From Channallabes apus (lineage: Eukaryota > Chordata > Actinopteri > Siluriformes > Clariidae), in NCBI GenBank assembly GCA_030522415.1, contig JAMASW010000031.1:682001-746000 (forward strand): a stretch of DNA of 64,000 bases. The letters run 5' to 3'. Position numbers and translations under genes: made by a program. The notes beneath the pieces are model-generated. The model was not told the origin of the DNA. It saw nothing but the letters and a program-made list of their open reading frames with translations, and did not search any database. Numbering within the stretch: position 1 is the first letter of the stretch; every line of letters begins with the position of its first letter. Of this stretch, positions 23,891 to 35,769 are shown one piece after another.

Positions 23891-25020
23891 CACACAACTA
23901 ACGTATAGTTATGTAAAACAAACAAAATCAGTTTGTATTCATTTTTCTGGAACAAAATGAGAAACAGAATAACAAAAAAGTTGTTTGTCAACATGTATAC
24001 AAAGAATGCATTAATGTATTGAAAATGATCATCTCTTCCACTTTCATGCACAACACGCTGAGATAAAGCGTTTGCTGCGTTCTTAGCTCTGTACGAGCCC
24101 AGGAAAGCGGTTTTCTCACACAACTAATGCATAGTTATATAAAACAAACAAAATCAGTTTGTATTCATTTCTCTGAAACAAAATGCGAAAAAGAATAACA
24201 AAAAAGTTGTTTTTCAACATGTATACAAAGAATGCATTAATGTATTGAAAATGATCATCTCTTCCACTTTCATGCACAAGACGGTGAGATAAAGCGTTTG
24301 CTGCGTTCTTAGCTCTGTACGAGCCCAGGAAAGCGGTTTTCTCACACAACTAATGCATAGTTATGTAAAACAAACAAAATCAGTTTGTATTCATTTTTCT
24401 GGAACAAAATGAGAAAAAGAATAACAAAAAAGTTGTTTTTCAACATGTATTCAAAGAATGCATTAATGTATTGAAAATGATCATCTCTTCCACTTTCATG
24501 CACAACACGCTGAGATAAAGCGTTTGCTGCGTTCTTAGCTCTGTACGAGCCCAGGAAAGCGGTTTTCTCACACAACTAATGCATAGTTATATAAAACAAA
24601 CAAAATCAGTTTGTATTCATTTCTCTGAAACAAAATGCGAAAAAGAATAACAAAAAAGTTGTTTTTCAACATGTATACAAAGAATGCATTAATGTATTGA
24701 AAATGATCATCTCTTCCACTTTCATGCACAACACGCTGAGATAAAGCGTTTGCTGCGTTCTTAGCTCTGTACGAGCCCAGGAAAGCGGTTTTCTCACACA
24801 ACTAATGCATAGTTATGTAAAACAAACAAAATCAGTTTGTATTCATTTTTCTGGAACAAAATGAGAAAAAGAATAACAAAAAAGTTGTTTTTCAACATGT
24901 ATTCAAAGAATGCATTAATGTATTGAAAATGATCATCTCTTCCACTTTCATGCACAACACGCTGAGATAAAGCGTTTGCTGCGTTCTTAGCTCTGTACGA
25001 GCCCAGGAAAGCGGTTTTCT

Positions 25021-25246
25021 CACACAACTAATGCATAGTTATATAAAACAAACAAAATCAGTTTGTATTCATTTCTCTGAAACAAAATGCGAAAAAGAAT
25101 AACAAAAAAGTTGTTTTTCAACATGTATACAAAGAATGCATTAATGTATTGAAAATGATCATCTCTTCCACTTTCATGCACAACACGGTGAGATAAAGCG
25201 TTTGCTGCGTTCTTAGCTCTGTACGACCTCAGGAAAGCGGTTTTCT
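25021..25246 (+). repeat. Hybrid monomer D/I at the 24-monomer duplication boundary
   Basis: Left diagnostics are D (ttatata, tctctgaaac, tgcg, tttttc); right ones are I (acacggtg, gacctc). The switch lies between 25118 and 25183. Its position equals the I monomer at 19597 plus 5,424 bp, so it is the likely crossover monomer of the 24-monomer duplication. Confidence 0.82.
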
Positions 25247-28200
25247 CACACAACTAATGTATAGTTATGTAAAACAAACAAAATGAGTTTGTATTCATTT
25301 TTCTGGAACAAAATGAGAAAAAGAATAACAAAAAAGTTGTTTTTCAACATGTATTCAAAGAATGCATTAATGTATTGAAAATGATCATCTCTTCCACTTT
25401 CATGCACAACACGCTGAGATAAAGCGTTTGCTGCGTTCTTAGCTCTGTACGAGCCCAGGAAAGCGGTTTTCTCACACAACTAATGCATAGTTATATAAAA
25501 CAAACAAAATCAGTTTGTATTCATTTCTCTGAAACAAAATGCGAAAAAGAATAACAAAAAAGTTGTTTTTCAACATGTATACAAAGAATGCATTAATGTA
25601 TTGAAAATGATCATCTCTTCCACTTTCATGCACAAGACGGTGAGATAAAGCGTTTGCTGCGTTCTTAGCTCTGTACGAGCTCAGGAAAGCGGTTTTCTCA
25701 CACAACTAATGTATAGTTATGTAAAACAAACAAAATCAGTTTGTATTCATTTTTCTGGAACAAAATGAGAAAAAGAATAACAAAAAAGTTGTTTTTCAAC
25801 ATGTATTCAAAGAATGCATTAATGTATTGAAAATGATCATCTCTTCCACTTTCATGCACAACACGCTGAGATAAAGCGTTTGCTGCGTTCTTAGCTCTGT
25901 ACGAGCCCAGGAAAGCGGTTTTCTCACACAACTAATGCATAGTTATATAAAACAAACAAAATCAGTTTGTATTCATTTCTCTGAAACAAAATGCGAAAAA
26001 GAATAACAAAAAAGTTGTTTTTCAACATGTATACAAAGAATGCATTAATGTATTGAAAATGATCATCTCTTCCACTTTCATGCACAAGACGGTGAGATAA
26101 AGCGTTTGCTGCGTTCTTAGCTCTGTACGAGCTCAGGAAAGCGGTTTTCTCACACAACTAATGCATAGTTATGTAAAACAAACAAAATCAGTTTGTATTC
26201 ATTTTTCTGGAACAAAATGAGAAAAAGAATAACAAAAAAGTTGTTTTTCAACATGTATTCAAAGAATGCATTAATGTATTGAAAATGATCATCTCTTCCA
26301 CTTTCATGCACAACACGCTGAGATAAAGCGTTTGCTGCGTTCTTAGCTCTGTACGAGCCCAGGAAAGCGGTTTTCTCACACAACTAATGCATAGTTATAT
26401 AAAACAAACAAAATCAGTTTGTATTCATTTCTCTGAAACAAAATGCGAAAAAGAATAACAAAAAAGTTGTTTTTCAACATGTATACAAAGAATGCATTAA
26501 TGTATTGAAAATGATCATCTCTTCCGCTTTCATGCACAAGACGGTGAGATAAAGCGTTTGCTGCGTTCTTAGCTCTGTACGAGCTCAGGAAAGCGGTTTT
26601 CTCACACAACTAATGCATAGTTATGTAAAACAAACAAAATCAGTTTGTATTCATTTTTCTGGAACAAAATGAGAAAAAGAATAACAAAAAAGTTGTTTTT
26701 CAACATGTATTCAAAGAATGCATTAATGTATTGAAAATGATCATCTCTTCCACTTTCATGCACAACACGCTGAGATAAAGCGTTTGCTGCGTTCTTAGCT
26801 CTGTACGAGCCCAGGAAAGCGGTTTTCTCACACAACTAATGCATAGTTATATAAAACAAACAAAATCAGTTTGTATTCATTTCTCTGAAACAAAATGCGA
26901 AAAAGAATAACAAAAAAGTTGTTTTTCAACATGTATACAAAGAATGCATTAATGTATTGAAAATGATCATCTCTTCCACTTTCATGCACAAGACGGTGAG
27001 ATAAAGCGTTTGCTGCGTTCTTAGCTCTGTACGAGCTCAGGAAAGCGGTTTTCTCACACAACTAATGTATAGTTATGTAAAACAAACAAAATCAGTTTGT
27101 ATTCATTTTTCTGGAACAAAATGCGAAAAAGAATTTAAAAAAAGTTGTTTTTCAACATGTATACAAAGAATGCATTAATGTATTGAAAATGATCATCTCT
27201 TCCACTTTCATGCACAAGACGGTGAGATAAAGCGTTTGCTGCGTTCTTAGCTCTGTACGAGCTCAGGAAAGCGGTTTTCTCACACAACTAATGCATAGTT
27301 ATGTAAAACAAACAAAATCAGTTTGTATTCATTTTTCTGGAACAAAATGAGAAAAAGAATAACAAAAAAGTTGTTTTTCAACATGTATACAAAGGATGCA
27401 TTAATGTATTGAAAATGATCATCTCTTCCACTTTCATGCACAAGACGGTGAGATAAAGCGTTCGCTGCGTTCTTAGCGCTGTACGAGCTCAGGAAAGCGG
27501 TTTTCTCACACAACTAACGTATAGTTATGTAAAACAAACAAAATCAGTTTGTATTCATTTTTCTGGAACAAAATGAGGATCAGAATAACAAAAAAGTTGT
27601 TTGTCAACATGTATTCAAAGAATGCATTAATGTATTGAAAATGATCATCTCTTCCACTTTCATGCACAACACGCTGAGATAAAGCGTTTGCTGCGTTCTT
27701 AGCTCTGTACGAGCTCAGGAAAGCGGTTTTCTCACACAACTAATGCATAGTTATGTAAAACAAACAAAATCAGTTTGTATTCATTTTTCTGGAACAAAAT
27801 GAGAAAAAGAATAACAAAAAAGTTGTTTTTCAACATGTATACAAAGGATGCATTAATGTATTGAAAATGATCATCTCTTCCACTTTCATGCACAAGACGG
27901 TGAGATAAAGCGTTTGCTGCGTTCTTAGCTCTGTACGAGCTCAGGAAAGCGGTTTTCTCACACAACTAATGTATAGTTATGTAAAACAAACAAAATCAGT
28001 TTGTATTCATTTTTCTGGAACAAAATGCGAAAAAGAATTAAAAAAAAGTTGTTTTTCAACATGTATACAAAGAATGCATTAATGTATTGAAAATGATCAT
28101 CTCTTCCACTTTCATGCACAAGACGGTGAGATAAAGCGTTTGCTGCGTTCTTAGCTCTGTACGAGCTCAGGAAAGCGGTTTTCTCACACAACTAATGCAT

Positions 28201-28636
28201 AGTTATGTAAAACAAACAAAATCAGTTTGTATTCATTTTTCTGGAACAAAATGAGAAAAAGAATAACAAAAAAGTTGTTTTTCAACATGTATACAAAGGA
28301 TGCATTAATGTATTGAAAATGATCATCTCTTCCACTTTCATGTACAAGACGGTGAGATAAAGCGTTTGCTGCGTTCTTAGCTCTGTACGAGCTCAGGAAA
28401 GCGGTTTTCTCACACAACTAATGCATAGTTATGTAAAACAAACAAAATCAGTTTGTATTCATTTTTCTGGAACAAAATGAGAAAAAGAATAACAAAAAAG
28501 TTGTTTTTCAACATGTATTCAAAGAATGCATTAATGTATTGAAAATGATCATCTCTTCCACTTTCATGCACAACACGGTGAGATAAAGCGTTCGCTGCGT
28601 TCTTAGCGCTGTACGAGCTCAGGAAAGCGGTTTTCT
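25021..28636 (+). repeat. 24-monomer segment, second occurrence (16 monomers)
   Basis: D/I hybrid, J D J D K D K D, H with gaattta, then M N O H O B. It matches 19597-23212 monomer by monomer. After B (28411) this copy continues C D E F, while the first copy continues E B'. Later loss or conversion has therefore changed at least one of them. Confidence 0.87.
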
Positions 28637-31600
28637 CACACAACTAACGTATAGTTATGTAAAACAAACAAAATCAGTTTGTATTCATTTTTCTGGAACA
28701 AAATGAGGATCAGAATAACAAAAAAGTTGTTTGTCAACATGTATACAAAGAATGCATAAATGTATTGAAAATGATCATCTCTTCCACTTTCATGCACAAC
28801 ACGCTGAGATAAAGCGTTTGCTGCGTTCTTAGCTCTGTACGAGCCCAGGAAAGCGGTTTTCTCACACAACTAATGCATAGTTATATAAAACAAACAAAAT
28901 CAGTTTGTATTCATTTCTCTGAAACAAAATGCGAAAAAGAATAACAAAAAAGTTGTTTTTCAACATGTATACAAAGAATGCATTAATGTATTGAAAATGA
29001 TCATCTCTTCCACTTTCATGCACAAGACAGTGAGATAAAGCGTTTGCTGCGTTCTTAGCTCTGTACGAGCTCAGGAAAGCGGTTTTCTCACACAACTAAT
29101 GCATAGTTATGTAAAACAAACAAAATCAGTTTGTATTCATTTTTCTGGAACAAAATGAGAAAAAGAATAACAAAAAAGTTGTTTTTCAACATGTATTCAA
29201 AGAATGCATTAATGTATTAAAAATGATCATCTCTTCCACTTTCATGCACAAGACGGTGAGATAAAGCGTTTGCTGCGTTCTTAGCTCTGTACGAGCTCAG
29301 GAAAGCGGTTTTCTCACACAACTAATGCATAGTTATGTAAAACAAACAAAATCAGTTTGTATTCATTTTTCTGGAACAAAATGCGAAAAAGAATAACAAA
29401 AAAGTTGTTTTTCAACATGTATTCAAAGAATGCATTAATGTATTAAAAATGATCATCTCTTCCACTTTCATGCACAAGACGGTGAGATAAAGCGTTTGCT
29501 GCGTTCTTAGCTCTGTACGAGCTCAGGAAAGCGGTTTTCTCACACAACTAATGCATAGTTATGTAAAACAAACAAAATCAGTTTGTATTCATTTTTCTGG
29601 AACAAAATGCGAAAAAGAATAACAAAAAAGTTGTTTTTCAACATGTATACAAAGAATGCATTAATGTATTGAAAATGATCATCTCTTCCACTTTCATGCA
29701 CAAGACGGTGAGATAAAGCGTTTGCTGCGTTCTTAGCTCTGTACGAGCTCAGGAAAGCGGTTTTCTCACACAACTAATGTATAGTTATGTAAAACAAACA
29801 AAATCAGTTTGTATTCATTTTTCTGGAACAAAATGAGAAAAAGAATAACAAAAAAGTTGTTTTTCAACATGTATTCAAAGAATGCATTAATGTATTGAAA
29901 ATGATCATCTCTTCCACTTTCATGCACAACACGGTGAGATAAAGCGTTAGCTGCGTTCTTAGCGCTGTACGAGCTCAGGAAAGCGGTTTTCTCACACAAC
30001 TAACGTATAGTTATGTAAAACAAACAAAATCAGTTTGTATTCATTTTTCTGGAACAAAATGAGAAACAGAATAACAAAAAAGTTGTTTGTCAACATGTAT
30101 ACAAAGAATGCATTAATGTATTGAAAATGATCATCTCTTCCACTTTCATGCACAACACGGTGAGATAAAGCGTTTGCTGCGTTCTTAGCTCTGTACGACC
30201 TCAGGAAAGCGGTTTTCTCACACAACTAATGTATAGTTATGTAAAACAAACAAAATGAGTTTGTATTCATTTTTCTGGAACAAAATGAGAAAAAGAATAA
30301 CAAAAAAGTTGTTTTTCAACATGTATTCAAAGAATGCATTAATGTATTGAAAATGATCATCTCTTCCACTTTCATGCACAACACGCTGAGATAAAGCGTT
30401 TGCTGCGTTCTTAGCTCTGTACGAGCCCAGGAAAGCGGTTTTCTCACACAACTAATGCATAGTTATGTAAAACAAACAAAATCAGTTTGTATTCATTTTT
30501 CTGGAACAAAATGAGAAAAAGAATAACAAAAAAGTTGTTTTTCAACATGTATTCAAAGAATGCATTAATGTATTGAAAATGATCATCTCTTCCACTTTCA
30601 TGCACAACACGCTGAGATAAAGCGTTTGCTGCGTTCTTAGCTCTGTACGAGCCCAGGAAAGCGGTTTTCTCACACAACTAATGCATAGTTATATAAAACA
30701 AACAAAATCAGTTTGTATTCATTTCTCTGAAACAAAATGCGAAAAAGAATAACAAAAAAGTTGTTTTTCAACATGTATACAAAGAATGCATTAATGTATT
30801 GAAAATGATCATCTCTTCCACTTTCATGCACAAAACGGTGAGATAAAGCGTTTGCTGCGTTCTTAGCTCTGTACGAGCTCAGGAAAGCGGTTTTCTCACA
30901 CAACTAATGCATAGTTATGTAAAACAAACAAAATCAGTTTGTATTCATTTTTCTGGAACAAAATGAGAAAAAGAATAACAAAAAAGTTGTTTTTCAACAT
31001 GTATTCAAAGAATGCATTAATGTATTGAAAATGATCATCTCTTCCACTTTCATGCACAACACGCTGAGATAAAGCGTTTGCTGCGTTCTTAGCTCTGTAC
31101 GAGCCCAGGAAAGCGGTTTTCTCACACAACTAATGCATAGTTATATAAAACAAACAAAATCAGTTTGTATTCATTTCTCTGAAACAAAATGCGAAAAAGA
31201 ATAACAAAAAAGTTGTTTTTCAACATGTATACAAAGAATGCATTAATGTATTGAAAATGATCATCTCTTCCACTTTCATGCACAAGACGGTGAGATAAAG
31301 CGTTTGCTGCGTTCTTAGCTCTGTACGAGCTCAGGAAAGCGGTTTTCTCACACAACTAATGTATAGTTATGTAAAACAAACAAAATCAGTTTGTATTCAT
31401 TTTTCTGGAACAAAATGCGAAAAAGAATTAAAAAAAAGTTGTTTTTCAACATGTATACAAAGAATGCATTAATGTATTGAAAATGATCATCTCTTCCACT
31501 TTCATGCACAAGACGGTGAGATAAAGCGTTTGCTGCGTTCTTAGCTCTGTACGAGCTCAGGAAAGCGGTTTTCTCACACAACTAATGCATAGTTATGTAA

Positions 31601-31800
31601 AACAAACAAAATCAGTTTGTATTCATTTTTCTGGAACAAAATGAGAAAAAGAATAACAAAAAAGTTGTTTTTCAACATGTATACAAAGAATGCATTAATG
31701 TATTGAAAATGATCATCTCTTCCACTTTCATGCACAAGACGGTGAGATAAAGCGTTTGCTGCGTTCTTAGCTCTGTACGAGCTCAGGAAAGCGGTTTTCT
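28637..31800 (+). repeat. 14-monomer HOR: C D E F G B' I J K D K D H A'
   Basis: The order C D E F G B' I J is repeated from 31801. Private changes are caagacagtg at about 29030 and caaaacggtg at about 30834. J (30219) is followed directly by K (30445), lacking the D present in the next copy. Confidence 0.87.
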
Positions 31801-34800
31801 CACACAACTAACGTATAGTTATGTAAAACAAACAAAATCAGTTTGTATTCATTTTTCTGGAACAAAATGAGGATCAGAATAACAAAAAAGTTGTTTGTCA
31901 ACATGTATACAAAGAATGCATAAATGTATTGAAAATGATCATCTCTTCCACTTTCATGCACAACACGCTGAGATAAAGCGTTTGCTGCGTTCTTAGCTCT
32001 GTACGAGCCCAGGAAAGCGGTTTTCTCACACAACTAATGCATAGTTATATAAAACAAACAAAATCAGTTTGTATTCATTTCTCTGAAACAAAATGCGAAA
32101 AAGAATAACAAAAAAGTTGTTTTTCAACATGTATACAAAGAATGCATTAATGTATTGAAAATGATCATCTCTTCCACTTTCATGCACAAGACGGTGAGAT
32201 AAAGCGTTTGCTGCGTTCTTAGCTCTGTACGAGCTCAGGAAAGCGGTTTTCTCACACAACTAATGCATAGTTATGTAAAACAAACAAAATCAGTTTGTAT
32301 TCATTTTTCTGGAACAAAATGAGAAAAAGAATAACAAAAAAGTTGTTTTTCAACATGTATTCAAAGAATGCATTAATGTATTAAAAATGATCATCTCTTC
32401 CACTTTCATGCACAAGACGGTGAGATAAAGCGTTTGCTGCGTTCTTAGCTCTGTACGAGCTCAGGAAAGCGGTTTTCTCACACAACTAATGCATAGTTAT
32501 GTAAAACAAACAAAATCAGTTTGTATTCATTTTTCTGGAACAAAATGCGAAAAAGAATAACAAAAAAGTTGTTTTTCAACATGTATTCAAAGAATGCATT
32601 AATGTATTAAAAATGATCATCTCTTCCACTTTCATGCACAAGACGGTGAGATAAAGCGTTTGCTGCGTTCTTAGCTCTGTACGAGCTCAGGAAAGCGGTT
32701 TTCTCACACAACTAATGCATAGTTATGTAAAACAAACAAAATCAGTTTGTATTCATTTTTCTGGAACAAAATGCGAAAAAGAATAACAAAAAAGTTGTTT
32801 TTCAACATGTATACAAAGAATGCATTAATGTATTGAAAATGATCATCTCTTCCACTTTCATGCACAAGACGGTGAGATAAAGCGTTTGCTGCGTTCTTAG
32901 CTCTGTACGAGCTCAGGAAAGCGGTTTTCTCACACAACTAATGTATAGTTATGTAAAACAAACAAAATCAGTTTGTATTCATTTTTCTGGAACAAAATGA
33001 GAAAAAGAATAACAAAAAAGTTGTTTTTCAACATGTATTCAAAGAATGCATTAATGTATTGAAAATGATCATCTCTTCCACTTTCATGCACAACACGGTG
33101 AGATAAAGCGTTAGCTGCGTTCTTAGCGCTGTACGAGCTCAGGAAAGCGGTTTTCTCACACAACTAACGTATAGTTATGTAAAACAAACAAAATCAGTTT
33201 GTATTCATTTTTCTGGAACAAAATGAGAAACAGAATAACAAAAAAGTTGTTTGTCAACATGTATACAAAGAATGCATTAATGTATTGAAAATGATCATCT
33301 CTTCCACTTTCATGCACAACACGGTGAGATAAAGCGTTTGCTGCGTTCTTAGCTCTGTACGACCTCAGGAAAGCGGTTTTCTCACACAACTAATGTATAG
33401 TTATGTAAAACAAACAAAATGAGTTTGTATTCATTTTTCTGGAACAAAATGAGAAAAAGAATAACAAAAAAGTTGTTTTTCAACATGTATTCAAAGAATG
33501 CATTAATGTATTGAAAATGATCATCTCTTCCACTTTCATGCACAACACGCTGAGATAAAGCGTTTGCTGCGTTCTTAGCTCTGTACGAGCCCAGGAAAGC
33601 GGTTTTCTCACACAACTAATGCATAGTTATATAAAACAAACAAAATCAGTTTGTATTCATTTCTCTGAAACAAAATGCGAAAAAGAATAACAAAAAAGTT
33701 GTTTTTCAACATGTATACAAAGAATGCATTAATGTATTGAAAATGATCATCTCTTCCACTTTCATGCACAAGACGGTGAGATAAAGCGTTTGCTGCGTTC
33801 TTAGCTCTGTACGAGCTCAGGAAAGCGGTTTTCTCACACAACTAATGCATAGTTATGTAAAACAAACAAAATCAGTTTGTATTCATTTTTCTGGAACAAA
33901 ATGAGAAAAAGAATAACAAAAAAGTTGTTTTTCAACATGTATTCAAAGAATGCATTAATGTATTGAAAATGATCATCTCTTCCACTTTCATGCACAACAC
34001 GCTGAGATAAAGCGTTTGCTGCGTTCTTAGCTCTGTACGAGCCCAGGAAAGCGGTTTTCTCACACAACTAATGCATAGTTATATAAAACAAACAAAATCA
34101 GTTTGTATTCATTTCTCTGAAACAAAATGCGAAAAAGAATAACAAAAAAGTTGTTTTTCAACATGTATACAAAGAATGCATTAATGTATTGAAAATGATC
34201 ATCTCTTCCACTTTCATGCACAAGACGGTGAGATAAAGCGTTTGCTGCGTTCTTAGCTCTGTACGAGCTCAGGAAAGCGGTTTTCTCACACAACTAATGC
34301 ATAGTTATGTAAAACAAACAAAATCAGTTTGTATTCATTTTTCTGGAACAAAATGAGAAAAAGAATAACAAAAAAGTTGTTTTTCAACATGTATTCAAAG
34401 AATGCATTAATGTATTGAAAATGATCATCTCTTCCACTTTCATGCACAACACGCTGAGATAAAGCGTTTGCTGCGTTCTTAGCTCTGTACGAGCCCAGGA
34501 AAGCGGTTTTCTCACACAACTAATGCATAGTTATGTAAAACAAACAAAATCAGTTTGTATTCATTTCTCTGAAACAAAATGCGAAAAAGAATAACAAAAA
34601 AGTTGTTTTTCAACATGTATACAAAGAATGCATTAATGTATTGAAAATGATCATCTCTTCCAATTTCATGCACAAGACGGTGAGATAAAGCGTTTGCTGC
34701 GTTCTTAGCTCTGTACGAGCTCAGGAAAGCGGTTTTCTCACACAACTAATGTATAGTTATGTAAAACAAACAAAATCAGTTTGTATTCATTTTTCTGGAA

Positions 34801-35190
34801 CAAAATGCGAAAAAGAATGAAAAAAAAGTTGTTTTTCAACATGTATACAAAGAATGCATTAATGTATTGAAAATGATCATCTCTTCCACTTTCATGCACA
34901 AGACGGTGAGATAAAGCGTTTGCTGCGTTCTTAGCTCTGTACGAGCTCAGGAAAGCGGTTTTCTCACACAACTAATGCATAGTTATGTAAAACAAACAAA
35001 ATCAGTTTGAATTCATTTTTCTGGAACAAAATGAGAAAAAGAATAACAAAAAAGTTGTTTTTCAACATGTATTCAAAGAATGCATTAATGTATTGAAAAT
35101 GATCATCTCTTCCACTTTCATGCACAACACGGTGAGATAAAGCGTTCGCTGCGTTCTTAGCTCTGTACGAGCTCAGGAAAGCGGTTTTCT
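31801..35190 (+). repeat. 15-monomer HOR: C D E F G B' I J D K D K D H B
   Basis: Same series as 28637-31800 with one extra D after J, and B in place of A' at the end. The D copy at 34513 is unusual: it has ttatgta with tctctgaaac and a private cttccaattt at 34663. The B-like copy at 34965 carries a GAATTC site at 35009. Confidence 0.85.
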
Positions 35191-35416
35191 CACACAACTA
35201 ACGTATAGTTATGTAAAACAAACAAAATCAGTTTGTATTCATTTTTCTGGAACAAAATGAGGATCAGAATAACAAAAAAGTTGTTTGTCAACATGTATAC
35301 AAAGAATGCATAAATGTATTGAAAATGATCATCTCTTCCACTTTCATGCACAACACGCTGAGATAAAGCGTTTGCTGCGTTCTTAGCTCTGTACGAGCCC
35401 AGGAAAGCGGTTTTCT

Positions 35417-35769
35417 CACACAACTAATGCATAGTTATATAAAACAAACAAAATCAGTTTGTATTCATTTCTCTGAAACAAAATGCGAAAAAGAATAACA
35501 AAAAAGTTGTTTTTCAACATGTATACAAAGAATGCATTAATGTATTGAAAATGATCATCTCTTCCACTTTCATGCACAAGACGGTGAGATAAAGCGTTTG
35601 CTGCGTTCTTAGCTCTGTACGAGCTCAGGAAAGCGGTTTTTCAACATGTATACAAAGAATGCATTAATGTATTGAAAATGATCATCTCTTCCACTTTCAT
35701 GCACAAGACGGTGAGATAAAGCGTTTGCTGCGTTCTTAGCTCTGTACGAGCTCAGGAAAGCGGTTTTCT
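35417..35769 (+). repeat. D monomer fused to a truncated monomer (99-bp deletion)
   Basis: The D copy from 35417 runs to aagcggtttt and then continues directly as tcaacatgta, skipping the 99 bp from ctcacacaac to the gttgt tract. The join is at 35636-35640, where GTTTT is shared by both sides, a 5-bp microhomology. The remaining 127 bp (35643-35769) are an otherwise normal right part with caagacgg and gagctc. This is the only large indel seen in the window. Confidence 0.93.

Larger units (their letters stand above)
19597..25020 (+). repeat. 24-monomer segment, first occurrence (5,424 bp)
   Basis: Begins I J D J D K D K D H, then M N O H O B, then E, B', I/B', I/K, D/K, K, D/K, K. The first 16 monomers reappear 5,424 bp downstream. 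The cttccgct marker at 21102 recurs at 26526, exactly 24 monomers away. The last eight monomers have no equivalent order in the second occurrence and include several hybrids. Confidence 0.85.

Noticed and set aside
35417..35769. Insertion of a mobile element at the period break
   Set aside because: The break is a pure 99-bp loss; both sides are normal monomer sequence with no foreign bases or target-site duplication.
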